NCBI GenBank assembly: GCA_036583965.1
Contig: JAZBQD010000027.1
Coordinates: 10,331,187-10,395,186 of the forward strand
Source of the DNA: Prunella strophiata
Lineage: Eukaryota > Chordata > Aves > Passeriformes > Prunellidae
Direction of reading: 5' to 3'
Length of the DNA: 64,000 nt
The notes beneath the pieces were generated by a model, which ran no database searches, was not told the origin of the DNA, and saw only the letters and a list, made by a program, of their open reading frames with translations. The position numbers were made by a program, and so were the translations under genes. Below, in pieces: positions 48,225 to 61,240 of this stretch (the stretch's first letter is position 1; every line of letters begins with the position of its first letter).

Positions 48225-49974
48225 AGAGAAATGAGGGAAGGAGAGAAAGTCCAACTGCACTGCCTTGGCCAGCAAGGTGTGTGTCCATCTGTCTTGCCTG
48301 CCCTTGGCAGGATCACCCCTAAATGACTAGCAGGGCCTCTTTGCTTGCTGCTGCAACTCCTATTTTGCCCTGAGAGCCCCTTCACCTCCCTGTGACCTTC
48401 CCCCCAGCCTCTCTGCAGGCTCTGGGCCCAGTTGAGAGAGCAGGGCATTGCTGTGTGGCATGGTTATGGGGACAGTGCAGCTGAAAAGTGGGATAGCAGG
48501 AGGATGTACAATGAGATTAAGAACACAGGACTATCCTGTCCTGGGTCAGTTGAAGATATGGGGATGGTGGTGCTGTCAGTCCTGGCTCATCCCTCTCTTC
48601 ATCCTTTTCTCCCATCTGGGATTGATGCAGTTGGTATTTCTAAGCATACATAAAGGTATGGTCTGGATAGCAGAGTTTTAATGATCTCCCAAATGCCTGT
48701 CCCATTGTGGGTGGGGAGGAAGAGATGTCTCCACTTCAGTGTGGGGAAATGCTCCATGGCCACTCCTGGCACTGAAGAAGGCTGTGTCAATCAGGCTGAG
48801 CCAGGATGTGACCCTTTGGGAAGAGCTGGCAGGGGAGCTGGGATGCTGTGTGCAGTGTTTGGTGTGACTGCCTGCCCAGACTTTTCCTCCTGTTCTCACT
48901 ATTTCAACTTCACAGGTTGAATTGGTTCAGAGCAGCCAAACTAAATGAGGAGAGAAATGATCAGTCAAATTTTTCTTAAATCCTGTCTTTAAGAGATAAG
49001 TGCTTGGCTGGAACTTTAAGGCAGGTAATGAGGCTCTCTTCAGATCAGCTTGTGATGTGGAAAGTGCTAGATTGACCAGGCTGCAACTGGAAGAAAGCTC
49101 TGTCACAGCCGGGGACGGTGCGGCACAGGACTCCCCACACTCCGGCACTCTGCGCCAGCTGCCGCCCGCTGCTGCCTTTGCCCTCATCCTGCAAGGAGCA
49201 AAATACAGCTGGGAGCTGTGGGGAGCAGCTTGCTCACACAAAACTGAGTGACTCCCTTCCACACAGGGAATGTCAGTCACTGCTTTGGACCCCAGCCCCA
49301 GTTTGCTGCAGCATTCAGGCAAGAGCTTGAGTGGAGGTGGCGAGCCAGAGGACCACTGTCCCTCCAAAGGACTCTGACCAGTTTTCAGTTTTAAGCTGAC
49401 AGATTTGTTTTGCTAAATAAATCAGAGTCACTTCAAGCCTTGCAAGTGGCTCTGTGAGATGGGGTTCTCTCAATCACATCTCAAGCCAGTGCAAGGGGAG
49501 AAGGAAAATGATGTCATTCTTCCAGCAGCTTGGTAGGGACGTGTTGGTCGAATCATCCTTCCTTTTGAAGACACTGTCCTTCCCTCTGCAGTGGGGCAGC
49601 AGCAGTGCTTGTCTGCCTCAGGATGACATCTTCACAAGGCACTTACCAGAGAAGAGGAGCTGGTTTGTTGGAGGAAAAGTGGCAGTGCAGGAGCAGCAGA
49701 AGAGAAAGGAGCAATGCTGTGCAAGATGGGATGTACAAGTGTCTCTTCCTAGCTCCAAAATACTTGCTTCTCCTTTAGTCTGTGACTGAGAAAGAATCTG
49801 GCCTTACCTGCATGCTCTGCATGACAATGCTGGTGCCAGACTCCTGTGCCTTTGCTCCCTTGTTCCATGCCCACCAGGCAGCATCTTGCATTCCTGCTGT
49901 TCTCTAGGGCTCTCCCAGGCAGGAGTTGGGCACCCTCTGAGCTTTCTGGTTTGTATCCAGGATTTTTAGGCCTC

Positions 49975-50110
49975 CTGTTGTTAATTATTGAGATGTAATA
50001 ATGTGATTAGTGCACTATTAAAAAAATCGCTGATATGATTACCATGGATTTAATATCACATGATATATCATTACATTGTTACATGGTGACAGATGTAATT
50101 GAAATACACT
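49975..50110. promoter_or_regulatory. Candidate AT-rich conserved element with palindrome
   Basis: The block has TTGTTAATTATTGAG, GTAATAATGTGATTAGTGCAC, AAAAAATCGCTGATATG and a perfect 12-base palindrome ATGATATATCAT (50060-50071), then GTTACATGGTGACAG and GTAATTG. Dense TAAT/ATTA cores are typical of homeodomain-bound enhancers. This is inference. Confidence 0.3.
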
Positions 50111-51769
50111 TATTGGAGCCTGGGGTTGTGTTTCATTCAATCACAGCAGCACCTCCGGGAGGCAGAGCAGAAATGGCTAAAAAAAAATAAAAAGGCATCA
50201 GGATTGGAATTTGTAATGAAAACAAAGAAACTTGCAGCTTGTTCAAGTGTGGGGCAACTGCTGCTTTGGCATTTTCTCCATAGGAATTTAGAAAGGTACA
50301 AGTTTGGAGGATCACCTGGAGACTGGTCAGTCAAGTTGAACCTGTTTGCTCAGGGGACCAGCTGCAGGACATGTGCTAAGGACCTGTACCCAGAAGGCTT
50401 CCAGCCATCTTGCAGCACATGAGCCTGGCACTATGGGCACTGTACCACTGACCTCTTGGTCCCTCTTGGCTCCTTTTTAAACAGCAAGTGGACCTGAAGG
50501 TGGTATTCACTGTGCTGTGGGAAAGCCAGCCAGCCACTCCCCACCAAAGGCATTTTTGGAGTCAGTGATAACTCAGTGGCCTCTTGTGTGGCTCAGGCTG
50601 TGCCACAGAGGAAGGGTAGGCAGTGGTGAGCTCACCTGCACAAGTGTGACCTGGGTCATGTTTCCTTCCATGTCAGTGAGAAGAGGTGACATCTGTCTCT
50701 GCCACATTATCCTCGAGGGGATCTGCACATGGGCTTTGGGCAGCTGGGGTGAGGAGAGGAGCAGCTCTCATGTACCCTCTGCAGGGGCAGCCAGCTAAAA
50801 CAGAGCCTGGGCAGGGAAGGGACTGGGCTTTCACTGCCGTGGGGCAAGGCCTGAGCTGGAGAAATTTGCATGCAAGAGAAACACAAAGACCCTGCCTGCT
50901 GCTGGCTCAAACCTGCTACTTCTCACAATGGTGGTCAATAAGAAGCTGGTGGTGAGCACAGAGGTCTCCTTTTCCTTCATCTTCTCCCCTTCCATGGTCA
51001 CCCACCCTCCCAGTCACCCACAAGGCAAGTTTGGGGTGTTGCCTTGGAGAGGATCAGAGCTGTGGCAAGACCAGAGACACAGCACAGCATACTTAATGCT
51101 CTTTAATTGCTCTTATCACCACCATGTACTACATCTCATCCCGTAAAGGGGGCAGAGACATGATTTTGGCTCAGGTACACCTGTTCCCACCTCTACTGCA
51201 GGTCCCAGGGCTGTTTTATCTTTGCAACAGACAGTGTTTAGGTGACTTAGAAACTGAAAGGGATGTGTTTAATCTTACCCTCATCCAAAACAAAGGAAAG
51301 AGGAAGAATTTGTGGATAGAGTGAAGGCGACTTTTCCACCAAGAGGGGAGTGGCAGTGTGGTGAGCTTGAGACATCTGGATGTTTGCATAATGATGTAGC
51401 AGCATCTGGCCCTGGTCACTAGCTCAGCATTCACATGTTCAGCACAGCATCACCCCCTACTCCAATGTGTCTGTCCCCAAAAACAAACCTTGCTGATGCT
51501 TGAGGGATCACTTTTATTTTGGGCTTTCAGTTCTGTGTCCTCCCCCCAAAAAAGTGCTCCCACCCCTCTTTTGTGGAGCCAGCATACCCATTCTAAGCCC
51601 TTTTTTTGCTGGGAGCTGTGGAAATTAATTTCCAACTGGCAGTGGGAGCTCTCTGGCTGGGAAGACTCTGGCAAGCATCTTTCTTTTGAGGTTAAAAACA
51701 TAATTTCAGTCTGACCTCTGCAGTTTCGGAGCTTTTGTTGGTTTTCTCCACCCCCAGATGGTTTTTGTG

Positions 51770-51930
51770 TGTGATTTTAAAATAGCCTTCTCCTCTTGGT
51801 TGAAGCTAGCTGATGCGTCCACTTCTCATTCGAGGATTGTTGTGTTTTATTAATGCTGTTATTATTCCATTACTGTCATTGTGCTCTTTTATAGCAAATA
51901 GCTTAATTTAGTTGAGATACACAGATGCTG
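51770..51930. promoter_or_regulatory. Candidate AT-rich conserved element
   Basis: CTGATGCGTCCAC, CTCATTCGAGG, GTTTTATTAATGCTG, TTATTATTCCATTACTGTC, TTTTATAGCAAATAGC and TTAATTTAG occur in 160 bases. The composition is sharply different from the GC-rich flanks on either side. Confidence 0.25.
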
Positions 51931-54900
51931 AGAGTTTAAGTGAAATCTTCAGCACTTGGTATGCTGGGCACTGAGCAGATATTCCCTAAGCACTTTGGTA
52001 TAAACCTTTCACTTCAAAACAAATAGGCTGCTGGGGCAGTGCTGGGTGGCAGGAGTTTGGGGAGAGGGGAGAAGGGGCAGGGACTCCCTGCTTAGCACTA
52101 TACAGAGGACCTCATAGCTAAATGTGACTATAATTGCTTGAGGAATGAAGCTCCCACTGAGGATTTCACTCCCAAGGTGGGCTGTGATGGGTCCCTCTTC
52201 CCTACCAATGCTGCAGGACAGGGGGAATTATGCCACCAGCATTGCTGGGTGCTTTGAGTTGAGATTTTTAGGGATATGGGGGAAAAGTGTACTGTAATTT
52301 CTTCAGCTGAAGCTGCCTGGCTACTGGGAAAGGTAAGGACTGGACATGCTGCCACCCTGGGGTGGAAGGTACAGTGCCAGTGAAACCCAGTGAATGTTTG
52401 AAGAAAAACGTGGCTGCTGGAAGGCTGTACTGTGCTGCAAGTAAATCTTGGAGTAGAGGAGTTGAGAAATAACATGGTGCCCAGATGACTTAGGGGCCAG
52501 GACCCTACTGTTAGAAATTACTTGGGTGCTTAAGCCTCCTGGGAAGCTGCTGCAATCCAGGCTTTGAAGTACCTTAGCTACTTCTGAAATTTTACCACTT
52601 ACTGTTGACAGATGTTCGTCTGAAATGGATGCTTCTTGCTCAGTGCCTCTGGGCATTCATTAATACTAGTGATAACAATTTCAGATTGTCTCCTACACCT
52701 CTTTCCCTGCCTCCATCCCTTGAAAATTACAAAGGTAAAGCTTGTTAGTGTCATGTTATTTGTGCACTTAACTCTTACTGCCTTGGCAGAACCTGCTGAT
52801 TTTGATGCTGTCAGTGCCAAAATTTCTTTATGTGGGGCAGGGAAAGTCAAGAAGAGAGTAAAGTAAAATGGAGCAGGCATGTTGCCACACAGGTAGAGGT
52901 GGTGCTGACGGCAGTGCTGGCTCAAGTTGTCCTCTGCACCTGGCCATGGCATGAGGGTGCCATGTCCCTGCCAGGTGGTCCTTTGGGGAGCAGCAACTTT
53001 GCCTTCCCTCTCTACCACCCATAGCTCTAGGACATGCCAGTCTTCCTGGGGAGGGCTCTGTTTCTCTCTCCAGCCCCCCAGGGGCAGCTTCTTTGGGGGT
53101 GCAGCTAGCAAAGACTTGCTTCCCCCCTTTATTCAGTGGCCAAGCAAGGGGAGCAGCTCCCTGTGGTGGGGGACAGTTTGGGGGGCAGAAGAGCTAACCC
53201 ATGCTGTCTGTCCCCAGTGTGCACTCATAATAGCTTGGGGGTCCATGGGGAGTTGCTGGGATCATTTTTATTCCCTGCTTTGCGGCAGCTTTGTGACTTT
53301 ATCTGGCTTTGAGGCGACTGGGGTAGCTAACAACATGCATGGAGCATCCTCTGTGGAGGAGGCCTGCTGCCCAGGCTTGCTAGAGGTCTGCTTTACCACT
53401 TATGAGAAACGAGTTAACCTCCCTTTGATCTCAGTTCACAGCTAACCCTTTAACAAAGTCCGGGATGTGCAAGGAAATCAATACTCAAGGCATTGAATTT
53501 AACACCAGCCATCAACTCAAGCGTAACACACACACTGACTGACTCCGATTACAAGGAGCAGTCTGGTTTGAAGCTTGTTTGCCAGCTCTCTGGGGTGGTG
53601 CAGGGCAGCAGTGGGGAGGGCAGGCAGGCTTACATGGCTTGCTGTCATTCAGGGAGGGAGTCAGAGAGACCTAGTATACTCTGCCATGTCCTCCTGATCA
53701 GCTCTGCCTTCTGGCGCCCCATGTCTCCTTATACCTCTGATTTGCAGCCCCAGCAGCTGTTCCCTGACACTGGAGCAGAGAGCTTGGATGCTGTGTATGA
53801 TCACTGAATGCCTGTTTGTGTACACATGTAATTGGGCTTTGCTGGTGAGAAGCAATAGGACCCAAGGCAGGGCAGGTTCTGCTGAGCCAGATGAAAATCA
53901 GTACTGCAGGTTAAAAATGTGAAAAATAAAATGCTGCAGGCAGGAGAGGTTGAGTGTCTGGTCAAGGAGGCAGCTGTGTCATTTTGCCAGCTCTAGTCCT
54001 CCCCATGGAGATTTAATTAGATTAGTGGTGAACAAATTGGGACACCTTGTTCCATACCAGCTTCTTACTCTTTGCTGGCACACTGGCAGTGGGCAGGCTG
54101 CCTGCCATGGTTCCACATTGGGAAGGCCAAGTGGTCCACAGCCAAGCACTTTCTAGACAGCCCATGGACCTACTCATCACATCTCAGCCCTCCAAATGCT
54201 AGCTGCAGACCAGCTCTTCTCTGGGGACATTTGGTCCTACTTGCTTTTCATCTTTTCACCAGCCACAGCCAGAGCTGAGACAGCACTTGTAGGTTAGGAT
54301 GGGTTCAGGGGGCAGCTGAAGGATGCTGAGGGGGTGGGATGAGCATTCCATGACCCCACAGCTCTGTTCTTGCACCATGGCTGCATGGGGGCCAGCCCTC
54401 TGCTACACATGCTCAGTAACATTGGGCAGAGATCCTGGGACATGCTGCTCAGGTCTTGTATCACCAGCAGGCAGCAAGGACAAATCCTACTAGCATTTCC
54501 CAGGCTCACTGGCCACAAAGAGCCAGCCACACCACAGAATCTGGGCCTCAGCAGTGGCAAGCAGTGATGGTGCATTCCACAGGGAGCAGGACCCAGGGAC
54601 ATCCACATGTCTGGGTGTCACAGCCCTTCCCAGCACCTTACAGGTGAATTGCAGACATGGTTAAAAGCCACAACCAGAGAGTGTCCCAGCTTGCCCAGTA
54701 AGGAGACCCTGCTTGGCTGGCTGCTGGTGGCTCCCTGTGTCCTTGCAGGGACAAGCCCAGCTGGAGGTCAGTGAAGCCTAGGTGGCACCAAAGAGTTGTG
54801 GAGGTGCCTTAAGCTCTCTTGGAAGACATGAGTTGAGCTCTTGAGGACCCAAAGCTCTTAATTTCTGTCAACTGTGACATAATCTTTTCTGTCACCTTCT

Positions 54901-54971
54901 CAGGACTATAACATGGTTCTGGTGCCCCCTTTCCAGTCCAGTTAACCAGTCCTGCCCCTGGTTGTAGCTTC

Positions 54972-55012
54972 TGTGGTTCATTCCCCCTTTAATGTGGTTC
55001 ATGCCTCCTTTA
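54972..55012. repeat. Imperfect tandem duplication, 2 x 20 bp
   Basis: TGTGGTTCATTCCCCCTTTA (54972-54991) is followed one base later by TGTGGTTCATGCCTCCTTTA (54993-55012), with two differences. Confidence 0.92.
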
Positions 55013-56624
55013 ATAACCTCTTCTCAGGACCTTGGCATGTTCTCCTTGCAGGTCCCTTTATTCTTTGCTTTCATAACCTCTCTCCAAATTGATTCTCTCA
55101 TGATGTGTTGCCCAGCCCCTCAGACCATCTCCTTCTGTTTGTTCTTCCATTGAAATTGGGAAACCTCAATTTTGCCACTGGTGCCCCAGCAGGCTCTGCT
55201 AGCTGGGCTGCTTGCCTGGTGTTTGCATCCATCACAGCTCTTAGAGGCGCCTCTGCTTTAACCTCCTCAGTCTTAACCCTGACCTGAGTCAATAATCATG
55301 AGGAAGAGCTGATGCTTAGATGATCCAGTGTAAACTCTACCTTTGATTAGACAGGTATCATCCCTAGGCACTGGCACAGCAGCACCTTGTTAGCTTTCCT
55401 TGGTGTTCCTTTACTGCAGCCATGAGAGCCTCCAATGCGGGCAGGGGATGGGCTGCTGCCCTAGTAATCTTTATTGATCTTTTCCCTGATGTCTCATGCA
55501 TTGTATTTCTTGCTTTTCTCTCATTCTTCCAGCTGCCTTTCCTTTGAGCAGCTTTGCATCTTGTGGGAGTGCAGAGAAACTCTTTTTTTTCAATTCTTGC
55601 AGAGCAGCAGCACTCAGAGACTCCAACAGCTGTTAGATTGTTGCTTTGCAATGAAAACTTTGGTTTTCGCTGCTGCGTGTTTGCTGTCTGGGAGGAGGAG
55701 GTAAGACAGAGCAGGGCAGGTATCTCCATGCCCCTCTGGTCTGTTGTGTATGGACCAGTTTCTCTGCATTGTGGCAGAGGTGTTTTAGAGAAGGTCATGT
55801 ATCTGTCCCAGGAAGGTGAACATGAAAATGGAAGGGTTTGTAGGATGTGAGCTGAGGGAGAGGTGTGTGATAAGACATGCAGGATAGAAGTGGTGAGAAG
55901 GTCCTGAAGGATCACTCTGATTTCTTTTCCATCCTCAAGGGCCTGGGTTTTCCAAACAGATTATGAAAATGAGATGTAAACTGTGCTGGTCACCCAGCAT
56001 CCCTCCCTTGCTGCCACTTTGCAAGCACCTAACCTTGGCAATGACAGGCAACAGAAACCAGACAGTTGAACCACCTTGTCTGGCACCTGCACTGTGAATG
56101 GATGTGCTGTTGTACATCATCTCCCCTGTGCTCCTCTCTTGGTAACCTGTCCGTGGGTCTCTGCCCTCTATGGTCCCATCATCCCCATCTGGCATGTTTG
56201 TGCACAGCAGCTGAACCATCACCAGAGACATCCTTGCCAAAAATGTCCAGACCACCATATGCTGAAACATGCTGTGTGTGGTGCAAAGGAGCAGTGTGTC
56301 TGCTCTGGACAAATGGCTTTGTTTTGCACTGGGAAAACTGGAGTCAAAATGTCAAAGCAGTGTTTTGCACAGGAATAGATTGTTCCTTTCCAAAGGGCAA
56401 CAGTTCTGTCACTGGCTTTTACTTTGTGGTTCCCAAGCAGAACTGTTCCCACACAGTGAAACGAGCCAATATTTTGGCTTTTCCATCCTAGCTTAGGATG
56501 AAAGGTAATGTCTTTGGTCTTTCAGTGGGGTGGACACAGTTTCCCAGCCCGTTACAGCAAGAGCACACTCCCTGCCAAGGATGTGTTGCTTCTGCTTTCA
56601 GCACGTTTGATCCAGCCCGTCTCT

Positions 56625-56770
56625 TTCAAGGTGTGTGGAAATGAGCTACAATCTCATCATTCCTGCGGAGGCTTCTCGGAGGAGATAGCAGAAGGGTCAC
56701 AGCGCCTCTGGAAATCTCCCTTCAGGTGATGTGCCGTCGCATTTCACAGCAGACAGACAGAATAACCTTT
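56625..56770. promoter_or_regulatory. Candidate small conserved element
   Basis: GAGCTACAATCTCATCATTCC, CTGCGGAGGCTTCTCGGAGG, GTCACAGCGCC and GTGCCGTCGCATTTC retain five CpGs, followed by an AGACAGACAGA run. Support is composition only. Confidence 0.22.
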
Positions 56771-57299
56771 AGGGCATGGTAAGAGGCAGCGTTTTGAACT
56801 CTGGGCTAGGGAGCTCAAGAGCTCATTTCTCTGACACATCATCTGTGTCCCTGCCGGTTCCTGCATCCCCCTGAAATACCTTTGTCCTAATCCATCACTT
56901 CCTTAGCTAGAATTAAAAAAAAATAAGCTGGGCACTTGGTCCCTTGTGTGCTGGCCACACAAAAGCTGGTCTCTCCTACAGAAATGCACCCAGACCCTCT
57001 GCTGTGGCAGATTTTGCCTTAATTTGAGCTGGTCTCAGTCTGTGTGGAAGTGGGGGGCTGCCCCACCAGGCCAGCTCCTGGCAGCAGAACGGCTCTGCTG
57101 CACTCTCTTGCCTTTCCTGCACTGCACCCTCAGTACGTGGGTCGTGAGTTGGGTTTTTTCCCCACAGATTTATCTTTGGCAGTGGGGAGATGAGCGGGCT
57201 GGAGCAAGGTGAGCGAGGGTATGTGCAGGCTGACACAGGCTGCCCCATGAACCAGAAGCTGGGAGCACTGGGAGGAAATTGCTGGTTCTCCCTCCTCCC

Positions 57300-57450
57300 C
57301 ACTCTGGAGTAAATAATGGTACTTTTTATTTAGCTATTATTTCCCAGTGGCAGATATCTCCTCAGCTGTCTGTTTAACTATCTTTATCTCACCCTCCTTC
57401 TCTGTTTGATATAGTTATAGATAAACAGATAGCTACCTTATTAAATAACA
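57300..57450. promoter_or_regulatory. GATA-motif cluster in inverted arrangement
   Basis: Four strict WGATAR sites lie within 55 bases: CTATCT (57378-57383), TTATCT (57384-57389), AGATAA (57419-57424) and AGATAG (57427-57432). Looser AGATAT (57352) and TGATAT (57407) sites are nearby. The left pair point one way and the right pair the other, so AACTATCTTTATCT (57376-57389) is nearly the reverse complement of the 57419-57434 segment except for a 2-base insertion. The flanks are AT-rich. A GATA-bound enhancer is the inference. Confidence 0.35.
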
Positions 57451-57639
57451 TGTTTTAAGAGACCAGTGGTATGGTTAACATAATGCAGCAGCTGTTGATT
57501 TGTCTTTCACTGTTGGTTTGTTTTTTGGGTTTTTTTTCTTAAGGAAATGCTTTAAATAAGGGATACTTCATCTATTAAAAAAAAATACACTTGTAGCAGC
57601 TGCTAAGCCCATCCATAAGCCTGCTTTACGTTGTATTTG

Positions 57640-57790
57640 TGATGGGACTGACAGTGCATGGAGGAGCCTGATTATACACAATTCCATTTTAGCAAGCCCT
57701 GCGATGTAATTTCACAGGGCGATCAGTGTTTGAATGTAATAGCAGCCTGTGCTAAGGTGTCAGAATATTAAAGGCGCTAATGGAAAAGCT
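57640..57790. promoter_or_regulatory. Candidate conserved element
   Basis: CGTTGTATTTGTGATGGG at the left edge, CTGATTATACACAATTCC, AGCCCTGCGATGTAATTTCAC, GGGCGATCAGTG, GAATGTAATAGC and TTAAAGGCGCTAATGG combine preserved CpGs with TAAT cores. It lies 200 bases downstream of the GATA cluster. Confidence 0.3.
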
Positions 57791-60764
57791 CCCTGGTACA
57801 CAAGGGGGACAGCATTACAGGAGACGTCGCAGATGGCTGGGCACTAAACTAATGGGGCAGGATCCAAAAAGGGAAAAAAAACCTAGAGAAGGGAGAGCTC
57901 ACGGGAGCACGGGCACCTGCTTCCCTCTCACACGGAAATTAAACAGCGAGCGAGGGAGAGGCGAGCGTGTGTGTCTGTAAAGATAGAAATTGAGGGGGGA
58001 AAATACCCCCTCTTGAAAGGCTTGAAGGTTTTGACGGCAAGCCCGGTGCCAGCTTTGCTTGGGAAAGGCTTGGGGTTAGATTAAAGGGGTGTGTGGGGAG
58101 GTCTGAGCATCACAGCCATGGTCTGACCCTGGAAAGAGAAGAGTAATGCATGGATACTGCTACCCACCCTATTGTATTATGGCAAAACTGCAGCACTCTT
58201 TGGTGGTTGTTCATCTCCAGTTAAATCCAAGGAGGGGGAGATGTATCCACCTGACAGTTCAGTTCTGCAGCAAGGTGCATCTTCTGGGGCAATCATGCTC
58301 ATTTCTGTCTTCATGTATACAGGGGTTGACGCTGGGTCTGATTATAGGGCAGTGTCAACATTTTCCTGTTTTCCAGCACAGTTAGAGGCATCTTCTCCCA
58401 CCCTGTGAACCCCCAGTTTCCCCAGGAGCAGCCAGAATTGGACCAATCCATTCCTGTCTGTATGGAGAGGCTTCTGTGCCTGTGGTGAATCATCCATGAA
58501 GTGTGCTTGTGGGTTTTCCTTGGTATCATACCCAGCTTCCCGCTCTGCTGGCCACAAAGCTGCGGTAGGGAAAGGCTTAGTGCTGCTTTCCTGCTTGAAT
58601 TGGCCCCACAGGGGCTGGGGTGGTCAGGGGATAGCACTGCAGGATGTGAGCCTGTCCTTCCAGGGCTGGAAGGGTAAATCAGCCACGTGTAGGTGCTCCC
58701 TGGAAGCTGTCTGCCATGTCGTCATGTGTCTGCCTTTCAGGCACTAATCAGGAGCTGCTTGTGTATCCTGATGCTGGGAGCCAATTGCATACATCAGAAT
58801 AACCCAACTTGGGTCTGTCACCCTGCAGTGCTGCCAGGAACACAGGGACACCATGAGAAGTCAGCCCTGCCACTTCAGTGCCTGGGAAAGGCACCGAGCA
58901 TGTGTCCCCCAGACCCTCTGGTCATGCTAGCAGCCCCCATCCTTGGGCTGCTTTCTTGGGTGGTTTATGGCTCTGCTTGTCCCCTCTCCTGGGCCAGCAC
59001 TGGCTTGTGCACACCCCAGCTCTATTTCCCAGCCCTCCAGGAACCCAGACCTGTAGTTATGTTTTGCTTGTGACCAAACCCAGGGCTTTGACCCAGATCT
59101 CCAAGGCATTAACCCAGTGTGTCGCCAGCCGCAGAGCACACAGCGGTAGAGAACATTTTATCCAGGATAATCCGTAGCCTGGGAGCAAGGCAAAGACTGC
59201 TCGTGTTCAAACACAGGGAAATGTGAAGCCTAAACCGCTTGGCACTTTGACACCCTGGAGTCAGGCACACCAGCGTGTTTCTATTGCAGCCTAAGCCAGG
59301 GCACATGCTAAACCTGCACAACAGCAGGGACACCTTCCTGCTGCCTGATGGGACCACAGCATCCAAATGCACCCTGGAGAGGGGCTCTTGGTGGCTGCAG
59401 GGCCCCTTGTGCCCCTCCTGAAGTTCAGACGAGTTTTAGCACTGAATTTGTACAGCCGTGGCTGAGTTGAGATATTGCCAGGACACAAGCAGGGTGAGGC
59501 TGCTCAGATGTGTCTGAATGGGAATAGGCAAGGCAAGAGATCACAGCGTGCCTCAGTTTCCCTTTTGCAGAGCTCCTATGTACAGAGCTCTGATGGCATG
59601 GGCTGCTTATTTCAGTAAAGAGAAAGCATATACAATTATGCTGCATCCTCTGCGTGTTCTCTGACGTCTTGGTGCCTTCCCTTAAAATGGACCTGTCCTC
59701 CTCCCACGGTCTGGGGGCACCTTACCCTCTGTAAAGCATTTCCCAAAGGTGGGCAGAGCCAGGGAGCTCCTGTGTGTCCAGCACTCACCTTTCAAAAAAT
59801 AGACCATTCATATTTTTATTTGTTTAATTTACTCAAGGTGAGGCATAAAGTTGTTTCTGTTCTAACAAGCAGCTTTGCAAATGGACTGAAGTGGACACCA
59901 GCTGGGCTTGCCAAAGGCTCCCTGCATCCAGGACACAAGGGAAGCTGACTGTGTGGCACTGATCTGTGAAAAGCCCTTGTGTGAAGAGGGCAGACTACCA
60001 GGCAAAGCCTCAGCACCTTTTTAGCAATGTGAGAAGATTTTGTGCAGATCTCATTCTCTCACTGACAGGAATTTTCAATTTTCCCTTACTTCCACTTAAG
60101 TGGGGCCAGACCCCATGCATGGTGTCCTCTTTTTCAGTGTGTCAGCTGCTCTCCTTCTCCCCACAGCTCTCGGAGGGTTTGTGCTCTGGAGAGTGATGTT
60201 CTCTGGGAAAGGGCACTGCTCACTTGTTCCCCAGCGTTCTCCCATGTCCAAACCCCAGGCAAACCAAGTCCTGCAGTGGCACTGCAGATATATTTGGCAG
60301 AGGACAAAATGCTTTTGTCACCCCCACCCAGTAATGATTGGCACAGATGTTTAATTCAAGGCTTAGGTTCACAGGTGCTACATTGGGCAAAAGTTGTTTT
60401 TGTGCACCCTGTACCACTCATGAGTGTTCTCAGTGCACTGAGAGAAACTAATTAAACATGAGTGGTGCTGATGCTGTACCTGGTCAGTGTGGAGGCCCCT
60501 CTAGCCACAGTGTTTGTAAAAATTAAATGCCTCTTGTTAGTGGTGCAGCAGAGATCTCTAATATGCGTGGACAGAAAGGCAGGGATGGATGGAGTTGGTG
60601 TCAGGGCAGCAATTGCTTATCGTGCCTTATCTGGGAATATGAAACTGTATTGCATGACATCCAGAGGCAGGCTGAATAGATATGCCAATTCATCTCGAGC
60701 CCGGGCTTTGACAAGCTAGACTGCCCTTGTTGAAAGGCATCAGTCAAACAAGAGCTGCTGGCTG

Positions 60765-60847
60765 CTTTTCCCTTTTTTATACTTTCTCTCGCTCCCGCGC
60801 TCCCTCTCCGTCTCTCGCCGCCTCCCCTCCCTCCACCTCTTTTTTCT
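60765..60847. repeat. Polypyrimidine tract with embedded CpGs
   Basis: An ~80-base C/T tract. In its central part (60783-60822) every G is the G of a CpG (six of them: TCG, CCGCG, CCG, TCG, CCG). Long homopyrimidine runs can form triplex DNA; whether this one does is unknown. Confidence 0.8.
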
Positions 60848-60879
60848 AAGCTTTTTCCACACAAAATTGAAAAGCTTTG

Positions 60880-61240
60880 GAAATAATAATAATAAAAGCC
60901 CCCCAAACTAATACCGTTTTAAGTACAGCCCCCTCCCTCCCCAAATGGGATTGATAAGGAACCCCAGTGTATGAAGGCATGTTTAGATAACATTGAGAAT
61001 ATTATAGCGAGTGAGAGAAAGTAGGGGGAAAAGCTTCCTGCCGCGTCTAAGCCGGGAAAGGCGACGGCACCCTGGCTAATACGAGTGTTTAATATTTGAT
61101 GTGTTGGGATAAAGCAGGATCACCTTCGAATTGAATTGAGTGTCAGAATGAGAATCTATTACTGAAATTCTTGTGTGATTTGACAGCAAAGCAGACGATG
61201 TTATTCTTCACTAGTTACCGCAATCTTCTCCCCTACATCA
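60880..61240. promoter_or_regulatory. Strong candidate conserved non-coding element
   Basis: AATAATAATAAAAGCC is followed by ATTATAGCGAGTGAG, CCTGCCGCGTCTAAGCCGGG, AAAGGCGACGGCACC, AATACGAGTGTTTAATATTTG, ACCTTCGAATTGAATTGAG and CAGACGATGTTATTC. Around ten CpGs survive in otherwise AT-rich sequence, directly after the CpG-bearing pyrimidine tract. No transposon or ORF accounts for it. Confidence 0.4.

Noticed and set aside
52599..53445. Overlapping ORFs of about 170 codons on both strands
   Set aside because: Opposite-strand overlap of two unrelated-looking frames points to low stop density, not genes.
55098..55915. Minus-strand frames of 64 and 183 codons, the first ending in an Arg-rich stretch
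   Set aside because: I considered a gag-like or retrogene remnant but found no second supporting motif, poly-A tail or target-site duplication.
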